Shown here: piece after piece, positions 1 to 8,210 of the stretch
How positions within the stretch are numbered: position 1 is the stretch's first letter
How the letters are laid out: each line of letters starts with the position of its first letter
Assembly (NCBI GenBank): GCA_030151365.1
Contig: JASLDW010000025.1
Location: forward strand, 1-13,650
Length of the DNA stretch: 13,650 bases
From: Lysobacter sp.
Lineage (GTDB): Bacteria; Pseudomonadota; Gammaproteobacteria; Xanthomonadales; Xanthomonadaceae
Reading direction: 5' to 3'
The notes under the pieces: model-generated
The model's database searches: none
Told to the model about the DNA's origin: nothing
Seen by the model: the letters and a program-made list of their open reading frames with translations, nothing else
Position numbers and translations under genes: made by a program

Positions 1-553
1 GGGCCGCGACCAGCCTACCGCGAACACGAACAGCACCGAGGTGGCGACGACCGGCCAGCGCCAGCGCGTACGCCATGACAGCAGGACCATCACCGCGGCC
101 AGCGTCATCGATCCCATGGCATGGCCGCTGGGGAAGCTGAAAGTGCTTTCCGGCGCCAGCGATTCCCACAGCGACGGCCGCGCGCGCCCGTAATGATGCT
201 TGGCGACGATATTGATCAACGCCGATCCGCCGAAGGACACCACCGCGAACAGTGCGTCGCGTCGTCTCTGGCGAAACCACAAGGCCGCGACCAGAACGAT
301 GTCGAACGGAATCACGCCGTACTGGTAACCGAGTCGCGAAAAGAGCAGCGCGAGTTGATCGAACAGCGGTGCGTGGTGCGCGTGCAGCCATTCGAGGATC
401 GGCAGGTCGAAGGCGAAATCCCGGCCTTCGCCGACGTCTTCCGCCAGTTCGCCAAAGCCCCACAACGGCAGCAGGACCGCAATGAACAGCAGCGCGATGC
501 GGCGGCCGTTGCGGCGCAGGAACGCCAGTGCGCCTGCGTCGTTTTGCGCGATA

Positions 554-573
<20 letters not shown>
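1..573 (-). CDS. PAP2-family membrane phosphatase, 3' part cut by window edge
   Basis: This is the first 191 residues of a type-2 phosphatidic acid phosphatase (PAP2) family protein; the rest lies left of the window. Two of the three family motifs are complete: KxxxxxxRP at K125-P133 and PSGH at 148-151. The third (SR-x5-H) begins at S189-R190 just before the edge. Hydrophobic segments near 25-43, 87-100, 107-123, 152-167 and 173-188 fit a multi-pass inner-membrane enzyme with its active site facing the periplasm. Family members remove phosphate from lipid phosphates or diphosphates, for example phosphatidylglycerol phosphate or undecaprenyl diphosphate; the substrate cannot be read from sequence. 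The ATG lies inside the last codons of ispG (20-bp overlap) with no clear Shine-Dalgarno, so translation is probably coupled to ispG. An isoprenoid-phosphate substrate would suit that neighbour, but this is inference. Confidence 0.87.
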
Positions 574-1810
<1,237 letters not shown>

Positions 1811-1817
1811 GACGATG

Positions 1818-1823
1818 ATTTTA
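1818..1823 (-). promoter_or_regulatory. Candidate -10 element of ispG (leaderless start)
   Basis: On the minus strand TAAAAT is followed by exactly 7 nt and then the ispG ATG. A -10 at this distance would put the transcription start on or next to the A of ATG, giving an mRNA with no leader. No Shine-Dalgarno sequence stands immediately before the ATG, which agrees. No convincing -35 is visible 16-18 bp upstream. This is a sequence-based prediction only. Confidence 0.45.
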
Positions 1824-1840
1824 CCTGCCCGTGGCAGGCG

Positions 1841-1851
1841 ACCGTTATCCT
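1841..1851 (+). promoter_or_regulatory. Candidate -10 region of xseA, shared with the sigma-factor gene
   Basis: The 11-mer ACCGTTATCCT ends in a TANNNT-type -10 (TATCCT, 1846-1851). It is followed by 7 nt and the ATG at 1859, which begins ATGGATG. The same 11-mer with the same spacing stands before the sigma-factor gene at 7635-7645. No -35 consensus is evident. The element lies 22 bp from the opposing ispG -10, so the two promoters would be almost back to back within the 48-bp gap. Confidence 0.45.
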
Positions 1852-1858
1852 GATGCGA

Positions 1859-3214
1859 ATGGATGACCGCCGCGATGATGTCCTCACCCCGAGCCAGCTC
1901 AACACGCTGGCGCGCAACCTGCTGGAAGACACGTTTCCGGTGGTGAACGTCGAGGGCGAGCTCGGCAACGTCTCGCGCCCCGCCTCCGGCCATCTCTATT
2001 TCACCTTGAAGGATGCCCGCGCCCAGATCCGCTGCGCGCTGTTCCGGCCCAAGAGCCAGTGGCTGCGTTTCCAGCCGCGCGAGGGCCTGCTGGTGCTGGC
2101 GCGCGGTCGCCTGACCCTGTACGAGGCGCGCGGCGATTACCAGCTGATCCTCGATTCGCTGGAGGAAGCCGGCGAAGGCGCGCTGCGCCGGGCCTTCGAG
2201 GAGCTGCGCCAGAAACTGCAGGCGGAAGGACTGTTCGAGCAGTCACGCAAGCGTCCGTTGCCGCGCTTCGTGCGCCGCCTTGGCGTGATCACCTCGCCCG
2301 GCGGTGCCGCCATCCACGACGTGCTGAGCGTGCTCGGCCGGCGTTTCCCGCTGTTGCCGGTGGAAATATTGCCGGTGCCGGTGCAAGGCGCGGGCGCCGC
2401 TGCGCAAATCGCCGAACTGCTGCAGCGCGCCGCGAACAGCGGTCGCTACGACGCGCTGCTGGTCACCCGCGGCGGCGGCTCGCTGGAGGACCTGTGGGCC
2501 TTCAACGAGGAGGTGCTGGCGCGCGCCATCGCCGCGAGCACGGTCGTCGTGGTGTCGGCGGTCGGGCACGAGAGCGACGTCTCGCTCGCCGATTTCGCCG
2601 CCGACATCCGCGCGGCGACGCCATCGGCTGCGGCGGAGCTGTTGAGCCTGGATCGCGGCGACCTGCAACGCCGCCTGCAATCGCTGGAACGCCGCCTGCG
2701 CGAGCGCCAGCAGCAACGCCTGCGCGATCTCGCGCAACGGCTCGATCGCGCCTGGCTCAAGCTCGATGCGCAGAAACCGGCCGCTCGACTGCACGCACTG
2801 GCTCTGCGGCAGCTGCAACTCGGACAGCGACTGAACGCAACCTGGCAACGCGCGCTCGAACGCGATCGTGCGCGTTTGCGCCATGCCCAGGCGGTATTGC
2901 GTGCGCGCCATCCGCAGCTGCGCCTGCAGCACCTGCGCGAACGCCTCGCCGCGATCGGCGGACGCCCGCACCTGGCGATCGCCCGCCAGCTGCAACAGGA
3001 GACCCTGCGCCTGCGCTCCGCGGTCCGCGCCCTGCATGCGGTCAGTCCGCTCGCCACCGTCGCCCGCGGCTACGCCATCCTCAGTGATGAACGCGGCGTT
3101 CCCGTGCAATCGGCGGCGCAGGTCACGCCGGGAGATCGCATCCACGCCCGCCTGCGCGATGGCGAACTCGCGCTGCAGGTCGACGCCATCCTTCCCTCCG
3201 CCACGGAGTCCTGA
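1859..3214 (+). CDS. xseA: Exodeoxyribonuclease VII large subunit
   Basis: XseA is the catalytic subunit of exonuclease VII, a cytoplasmic XseA-XseB complex that degrades single-stranded DNA from both ends to oligonucleotides in repair and recombination. The 451-residue product has the usual size. An N-terminal OB-fold lies at about 6-105 (TPSQLN, SGHLYFTLKDARAQIRC). The nuclease domain carries RGGGSLEDLWAFN starting at R204 and SAVGHESDVSLADFAAD starting near 233. A long Arg/Leu/Gln-rich coiled-coil segment follows at about 265-390, and the C-terminal VSPLATVARGYAIL signature closes the protein. The start at 1859 (MDDRRDD) matches the short N-termini typical of the family and fits the TATCCT spacing; an in-frame ATG at 1853 is the alternative and would add two residues. 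xseB is not nearby in the window. The downstream aldehyde dehydrogenase gene starts 2 bp after the stop. Confidence 0.95.
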   Translation: MDDRRDDVLTPSQLNTLARNLLEDTFPVVNVEGELGNVSRPASGHLYFTLKDARAQIRCALFRPKSQWLRFQPREGLLVLARGRLTLYEARGDYQLILDSLEEAGEGALRRAFEELRQKLQAEGLFEQSRKRPLPRFVRRLGVITSPGGAAIHDVLSVLGRRFPLLPVEILPVPVQGAGAAAQIAELLQRAANSGRYDALLVTRGGGSLEDLWAFNEEVLARAIAASTVVVVSAVGHESDVSLADFAADIRAATPSAAAELLSLDRGDLQRRLQSLERRLRERQQQRLRDLAQRLDRAWLKLDAQKPAARLHALALRQLQLGQRLNATWQRALERDRARLRHAQAVLRARHPQLRLQHLRERLAAIGGRPHLAIARQLQQETLRLRSAVRALHAVSPLATVARGYAILSDERGVPVQSAAQVTPGDRIHARLRDGELALQVDAILPSATES

Positions 3215-3216
3215 CC

Positions 3217-4644
3217 ATGTTGCGGAAGTCCTATCCCTACTACCTCGCCAATCGCCCGGTCGCTGCCAACACCGACCTCGAAGTGCTGGACAAATATTCG
3301 GGGAAACGCGCGACCCGCGTCGCCTTCGCCGATGCCGCCACGGTGCGCAAGGGGATCGTCGCCGCGCACAAGGCGCGCGAGGCGATGGCCGCGTTCCCGC
3401 CGGACGCGCGCCGCGACGTGCTGGAACATTGCGTGCGCCGCTTCCAGGAACGCCAGGACGAACTCGCCCTCGCCCTGTGCATCGAGGCCGGTAAGCCGAT
3501 CCATGATGCCCGCGGCGAAGTGCTGCGCCTGATCGACACCTTCCGGATTGCTGCTGGCGAGTCGACCCGCGGCGACGGCGAAGTGATCGAACTCGACGTG
3601 TCCGAACGTGCGCGCGGCTATCGCGGCATGGTCAAGCGCGTGCCGATCGGTGCCTGTGCCTTCATCACACCCTTCAATTTCCCGCTGAACCTCGTCGCGC
3701 ACAAGGTCGCGCCGGCGATCGCCGCGGGCTGCCCGTTCGTGCTGAAACCGGCGCCAAAGACCCCGATCGGCGCGCTGATCATCGGCGAGGTCCTTGCCGA
3801 GACCGACCTGCCGAAAGGCGCGTTCTCGATCCTGCCCTGCTCCAACGACGACGCCGGCCTGCTGGTCGAGGATCCGCGCATCGCCCTGCTGTCGTTCACC
3901 GGCGGACTGATCGGCTGGGACCTGAAGGCGCGCGCGGGTCGCAAGAAAGTGGTGCTGGAACTCGGCGGCAATGCCGCCTGCATCGTCGATGCCGATCCCG
4001 GTGCCGATCTCGACGCCGTGGTGCAAAGACTGGTCTTCGGCGCCTATTACCAGAGCGGCCAGAGTTGCATCAGCGTGCAACGCATCTTCGTCCACAAGGA
4101 CATCGCCAAGCCGCTGCGCAAGAAGCTCACGGAAGCGGTGAAGGCCTTGAAGATGGGCGATCCCCGCGACGAAAAGACCTTCATCGGCCCGGTGGTGGAT
4201 GACGGCGCCGCCGACCGCATCGAGGCCTGGATCGCCGACGCGATGAAGCGCGGCGCCAAAAAACTCGCCGGCGGCAAGCGCAATGGCCGGATGATCGCGG
4301 CGACATTGCTGGAAGACGTGCCGCACGGCTGCGACCTCTACAAGCGCGAAGCCTTCGGCCCGGTGGCGATGCTCGAGACCTTCGACGATTTCGACGACGC
4401 GCTCGACCGCGCCAACGCCAGCGATTTCGGCTTGCAGGCCGGCGTGTTCACTGCCCGCCTCGACCATGCCATGCGCGCCTGGGATCGCCTCGAAGTCGGT
4501 GGCGTGATCGTCGGCGACGTGCCGAGCTTCCGCGTCGACAACATGCCCTATGGCGGGGTCAAGGCATCGGGTCTCGGCCGCGAAGGCGTGCGTTACGCGA
4601 TCGAGGACATGACCGAGCGCAGGTTGCTCGTGATCAAGTCCTGA
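3217..4644 (+). CDS. NAD(P)-dependent aldehyde dehydrogenase
   Basis: This 475-residue protein belongs to the aldehyde dehydrogenase superfamily, which oxidises aldehydes to acids through a cysteine thioester with NAD or NADP in the cytoplasm. Family landmarks are all present: N154 in TPFNFPLN, K177 in LKPAPKTP, the glycine-rich FTGG turn at 227-230, general base E248 in LELGGNA, nucleophile C284 in GQSCISVQR, and E378 in EAFGPV. The length is normal. The PFNFPLN form and overall look are nearer to the glyceraldehyde-3-phosphate/lactaldehyde/succinate-semialdehyde branches than to betaine-aldehyde enzymes, but the substrate cannot be assigned. In KPAP the residue that is Glu in typical NAD-preferring enzymes is Pro, a weak hint of NADP use. 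A GGAG about 9 nt before the ATG supports the start. The 2-bp gap after xseA indicates cotranscription. Confidence 0.9.
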   Translation: MLRKSYPYYLANRPVAANTDLEVLDKYSGKRATRVAFADAATVRKGIVAAHKAREAMAAFPPDARRDVLEHCVRRFQERQDELALALCIEAGKPIHDARGEVLRLIDTFRIAAGESTRGDGEVIELDVSERARGYRGMVKRVPIGACAFITPFNFPLNLVAHKVAPAIAAGCPFVLKPAPKTPIGALIIGEVLAETDLPKGAFSILPCSNDDAGLLVEDPRIALLSFTGGLIGWDLKARAGRKKVVLELGGNAACIVDADPGADLDAVVQRLVFGAYYQSGQSCISVQRIFVHKDIAKPLRKKLTEAVKALKMGDPRDEKTFIGPVVDDGAADRIEAWIADAMKRGAKKLAGGKRNGRMIAATLLEDVPHGCDLYKREAFGPVAMLETFDDFDDALDRANASDFGLQAGVFTARLDHAMRAWDRLEVGGVIVGDVPSFRVDNMPYGGVKASGLGREGVRYAIEDMTERRLLVIKS

Positions 4645-4645
4645 G

Positions 4646-7528
4646 TCATCCGTTCTTCGCGCCGGAGGCGGTTAGCGGCTGCGGCCGGCCGAACAGGAAA
4701 CCCTGTCCGTACTGGCAACCTTCCTCGCGCAGGCATTCGCGTTGCTGGCGGGTTTCCACGCCCTCGGCGATGCAATCGATGCCGAGGCCGTCGGCCAGCG
4801 ACACGATCGCGCGCACCAGCGCCTCGCTTTCGTCGCGACTGGAATCCTGCAGCCCGGCGACGAAGCTGCGATCGATTTTCAAGGCATGGAACGGGAAACT
4901 GCGCAGGTAGGACAGCGCGGAGAACCCAGTGCCGAAATCGTCGAGCATCGCCAGCACGCCGCGCGACTTGAGCCGGTTGAGCTGCTCCAAGGTACGACCG
5001 CTGTCCTCGAGCAACGATGCCTCCGTGACCTCGATGCGCAAACGCGCCGGATCGGCGCCGGCGGCGTCCAGCGTCGACAGCAGGCGCGCGGCGAATTCCG
5101 GCGAACGGAAATGCAGCGGCGACACATTGATCGACACGTAGCCCCGGGTGCGCGAACCCGCCATCCATTCCGCGACCTTGCGATACACCAGCCAGTCGAT
5201 TTCACGCACCAGGCCGCTGTCCTCGCCGACGCCGATGAAGGCGCTCGGCGCCAGCAGGCCCTGGGTTTCGTGGCGCCAGCGCACCAGCGCCTCGTGACCG
5301 ACGACGCGTCCGTTGCCGAGGTGCACGATCGGTTGCAGGTGGACGTCGAAGGCGTCGGCGTTGATCGAACGCCGGAGGTCGGCCTCGAGATCGAGCAGAC
5401 GCAGCGATTCGGCGCGCATCGCCTCGTCGAACACCATCGCCTGCGAGCGCCCGTTGGCCTTGGCGCGATACATCGCGGCATCGGCATCGCGGAGGATTTC
5501 CTCGCCCGATTCGTAACCCGGGCGCCACATCGCGATCCCGACGCTCGCGGAGGGGAACAGCTCGCGATCGTGGACGAAGATCGGGGCCTCGAACGCCTTG
5601 ATGATGCGTTCGGCCAACGCGATCACCTCGTCGACCCCGGACACCAGTTCGGCGAGCACCGCGAATTCGTCGCCGCCGAGGCGCGCCACCAGGTCGTGCG
5701 GCCCGAGCTGGCCGCGGATGCGCTTGGCGACCTGCACCAGCATCTCGTCGCCGGCGGCGTGGCCCATGCTGTCGTTGATCAGCTTGAACTGGTCGAGATC
5801 GAGATAGAGCACCGCGAATCCCGGCATGTCGACCGAGCCGCGCGAGGTCAGCATGTTGAGCTGCAGGCGTTCCAGCAACTGCTGGCGATTCGGCAGGCCG
5901 GTCAGCCCGTCGTGGCTCGCCTGGTATTGCAGCCGCTGTTCGACGCGGATGCGCTCGCCGATTTCCGCCAGCAGCGTGCGATTGGTTTCGGCGAGCTCGC
6001 GGGTACGGTCGCGGACGTGGCCCTCCAGTTCCTGCAGCAGGCCGCGTCGCTCCAGCGCGACCGACACATGCTGCGCCGCGAACGACAACAGCTCCATGTC
6101 CTGCGCACCGAAGCGGACATCGTCGCGATAACTCTGGATCGCCATCAACCCGACCGGGATCCCGTTGCGCAGCAGCGGCACGCCCAGCCACGACACCGCC
6201 ATCTGCCCGCGCACGTCGATCAGGCCGTCGCGCTGCAATCGCTGCAGGGTCGCCTCGTCCAGCAACAGCGGCCGGCCATTGTTGACGACGTAATCGGCGA
6301 CGCCGCGACCGCGCGCCACCCGCGCCGGGATGTCGTCGAGCTCGTCGGCGACATAGACGAAATCGAGGAATCCGGGATCCTCGCCGACCAGCGCGATGAA
6401 GAAATTGCGGCTGTCGATCAGCTCGTCGAGGACCGCGTGCACGCCGCTGTAGAAATTCCAGCCATCGCCCTGGCTCGACGACATCTCGCTGATGCGGAAC
6501 AGCGCCGCCTGCAGGCGTTCTGCGCGCTTGCGCTCCTGGATTTCCAGTTCCAGCATCGCGTTGGCATCGCGCAGTTCGCGCGTGCGCTGCGCAACCTGGT
6601 CTTCCAGTTCGACCTTGGCATCGCGGCGGTCGAGCACGATCCCGATGTGCTGCGCGACATAGGCCAGCACCTCGGCCGATTCACGCGTGTAGCGATTGGG
6701 GCGATCGTAGCTCTGCACCACCACCGCACCACGCACTTCGCCGTCGCTGACCATCGGCACGCCCAGCCACGACAGGCTGGCCGGTCCGATGCCATCGTCC
6801 TCGGCGATGCCGAACTGTGCCGCCAGCGCGCTCGACGGCCCCATCATCGGCTCGCCTTTCTGCATCATGCATACGGTCAGGCTGTTCTTGAGCTGGGCCA
6901 GCGGCACCGCCCCCTCGTGCACCGGCCAGTGGTCGACCTGGTCGACGAAATACGGGATGCGGATTTCGTCCCTGTCGCGATCCCACAGCATGATCATGAT
7001 GTTCTGGGCGTAGATCAGCCCCGCCACTTCGTCGTGGATGCGCTCGAGCGTGGTGCGCAGGTCCAGCCCCGATTGCGACAACTCCGAGATGCGGAACAGC
7101 GCGCGCTGGATGCGATGCGCCTCCGACAATACCTGGACGCGCGAATCGGCGAGCAGGCGCGTCAGCGTGGCGTGGATCGCCGAATGGATCACGTCCATCC
7201 ATCCCGATCCCGGCGCCTCCACCCGTCCCTGCGGATGCGCCAGCAATACATAGGGCACGCTGTCGTCCAGCCGCGCCTGCAGGCAATGGCCCTCGTTGCG
7301 CTTGCCGGACAAGGCATCGAGTGCCGCGCCGCGGGCCAACGCCTCGCGCGGACCGAAGGCTTCGACATCGCTCCCGCCCTGGGCATCGCGCCAGGCCAGG
7401 GCCAACGTGACGTCGGCCGGCACCAGTGCGTGGAGCGATTCCAGCAGGCCCCGCACCGCCGAATGCGAACGCAGGCCCGCCCACTGCGTGGGCAGGACCG
7501 AAGCCTCGGGAAGAATGGCGGCGTTCAT
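4646..7528 (-). CDS. Cyclic-di-GMP protein with tandem GAF, GGDEF and EAL domains
   Basis: This 960-residue protein has no membrane segment or signal peptide, so it is a cytoplasmic sensor. In order: a weakly GAF-like N-terminus (about 20-130); GAF repeat 1 (about 140-300) and its coiled-coil linker (about 300-338); GAF repeat 2 (about 338-495) and linker (about 495-533); GGDEF (about 534-700); EAL (about 708-950). The diguanylate cyclase half keeps DGLTGLPNR (540-548), D577, N585, D594 and an intact GGDEF at 618-622. The RxxD product-inhibition site is GPHD (609-612), so its Arg is missing. The phosphodiesterase half keeps E746 (HEAL), N801, E833, D863-D864 (DDFGTG), K884, E922 and Q942, so it should be able to hydrolyse c-di-GMP. 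Both activities look possible; which dominates is unknown, and the GAF ligand is unknown. The start ATG has no Shine-Dalgarno. The gene is divergent from the sigma-factor gene and ends 1 bp from the convergent aldehyde dehydrogenase gene. Confidence 0.92.
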   Translation of the reverse strand: MNAAILPEASVLPTQWAGLRSHSAVRGLLESLHALVPADVTLALAWRDAQGGSDVEAFGPREALARGAALDALSGKRNEGHCLQARLDDSVPYVLLAHPQGRVEAPGSGWMDVIHSAIHATLTRLLADSRVQVLSEAHRIQRALFRISELSQSGLDLRTTLERIHDEVAGLIYAQNIMIMLWDRDRDEIRIPYFVDQVDHWPVHEGAVPLAQLKNSLTVCMMQKGEPMMGPSSALAAQFGIAEDDGIGPASLSWLGVPMVSDGEVRGAVVVQSYDRPNRYTRESAEVLAYVAQHIGIVLDRRDAKVELEDQVAQRTRELRDANAMLELEIQERKRAERLQAALFRISEMSSSQGDGWNFYSGVHAVLDELIDSRNFFIALVGEDPGFLDFVYVADELDDIPARVARGRGVADYVVNNGRPLLLDEATLQRLQRDGLIDVRGQMAVSWLGVPLLRNGIPVGLMAIQSYRDDVRFGAQDMELLSFAAQHVSVALERRGLLQELEGHVRDRTRELAETNRTLLAEIGERIRVEQRLQYQASHDGLTGLPNRQQLLERLQLNMLTSRGSVDMPGFAVLYLDLDQFKLINDSMGHAAGDEMLVQVAKRIRGQLGPHDLVARLGGDEFAVLAELVSGVDEVIALAERIIKAFEAPIFVHDRELFPSASVGIAMWRPGYESGEEILRDADAAMYRAKANGRSQAMVFDEAMRAESLRLLDLEADLRRSINADAFDVHLQPIVHLGNGRVVGHEALVRWRHETQGLLAPSAFIGVGEDSGLVREIDWLVYRKVAEWMAGSRTRGYVSINVSPLHFRSPEFAARLLSTLDAAGADPARLRIEVTEASLLEDSGRTLEQLNRLKSRGVLAMLDDFGTGFSALSYLRSFPFHALKIDRSFVAGLQDSSRDESEALVRAIVSLADGLGIDCIAEGVETRQQRECLREEGCQYGQGFLFGRPQPLTASGAKNG

Positions 7529-7652
7529 GGCCCGGATAGATTACCCCGCCGCCGCCCATTCACCACGGCAACCCCGCTCGCGCCTGCCAGCCGTTGATAT
7601 CGGCATGGAGGCCTGCACGGCAACATCGCGCGCAACCGTTATCCTATGGCGG
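7529..7652. promoter_or_regulatory. Divergent promoter region, c-di-GMP gene / sigma-factor gene
   Basis: This 124-bp gap must hold the start signals of both genes. On the plus strand ACCGTTATCCT (7635-7645) stands exactly 7 nt before the sigma-factor ATG at 7653, the same arrangement as at xseA. On the minus strand TAATCT (7537-7542) stands 9 nt before the ATG of the GGDEF-EAL gene, with no Shine-Dalgarno between, so that gene may also have almost no leader. A GGCAAC (7619-7624) lies upstream of CCGTTA and faintly recalls ECF-type -35 boxes, but its distance is too short for a normal promoter. No clear operator was seen. Confidence 0.4.
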
Positions 7653-8210
7653 ATGGATGGCGTGCCCAGCGAGCCCGACGACAATGCGCTCATGACCGCC
7701 TATGCCACGGGCGACCAGCGAGCGTTCGAACTCCTGTACAGCCGTCATCGCGCCGGCCTGTACCGCTACATCCTGCGCCTGTTGCGCGATCGCGCGGCCA
7801 CCGACGAGCTGTTCCAGGACGTCTGGCAGCGGGTGATCGGCGCCCGCGACGGCTGGCGGCCAAGCGGCTCGTTCAGCGGCTGGCTCTACCAGATCGCGCA
7901 CCATCGCATCAACGACTACTGGCGCGCGCGCCGCCATCGCCCCGCCGCCCCCATCGACGCCGAGGAACGCGTCGCCGCGATCCCCGACCAGGACACGCCG
8001 GAACGCGCGGTTTCGCAATTCGAGCAGCGCCGGCGCCTGCAACTCGCGCTCGAGACATTGCCGCGCGAACAACGCGAAGTGGTCGCACTGCGACTGGAAC
8101 AGGAACTGACACTGGAGGAAATCGCCATCGTCACCGGCGTCGGCCGGGAAACCGTGAAATCCAGGCTGCGTTACGCCATGGACAAATTGCGGGTGGAGAT
8201 GAAGCCATGA
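7653..8210 (+). CDS. RNA polymerase ECF-type sigma factor (sigma-70 family)
   Basis: This 185-residue protein has the two-domain layout of extracytoplasmic-function sigma factors, which direct RNA polymerase to stress or envelope genes. Region 2 spans about 20-92 and includes FELLYSRH, YRYILRLLRDRAATDELFQDVWQRV and SGWLYQIAHHRINDYWR. Region 4 spans about 128-182, with LETLPREQREVVALR and the helix-turn-helix LTLEEIAIVTGVGRETVKSRLRYA. The length is normal. The ATG at 7653 was chosen because the family N-terminus starts there and because TATCCT lies 7 nt upstream; an internal ATG at 7692 would cut into the conserved part. Its TGA overlaps the ATG of the next gene, a typical arrangement for a sigma factor and its membrane-bound anti-sigma factor. 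It may autoregulate, but its target promoter cannot be deduced from one site. Confidence 0.93.
   Translation: MDGVPSEPDDNALMTAYATGDQRAFELLYSRHRAGLYRYILRLLRDRAATDELFQDVWQRVIGARDGWRPSGSFSGWLYQIAHHRINDYWRARRHRPAAPIDAEERVAAIPDQDTPERAVSQFEQRRRLQLALETLPREQREVVALRLEQELTLEEIAIVTGVGRETVKSRLRYAMDKLRVEMKP

Noticed and set aside
1811..1993. An N-terminal extension of ispG to an ATG at 1993.
   Set aside because: The extra residues overlap xseA coding DNA and do not resemble IspG; the ATG at 1810 gives the usual length for this group.
3070..4467. A 465-codon open frame on the minus strand opposite the aldehyde dehydrogenase and the end of xseA.
   Set aside because: Same GC-driven antisense effect; the plus-strand genes have all their catalytic motifs and good starts.
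4742..7597. A 951-codon open frame on the plus strand, opposite nearly the whole GGDEF-EAL gene.
   Set aside because: The minus-strand protein has complete GAF, GGDEF and EAL signatures. The plus-strand frame is low-complexity (Arg, His, Gln, Ala) and shows no family motif. Stop-free antisense frames are expected in high-GC genes that avoid TTA, CTA and TCA codons.
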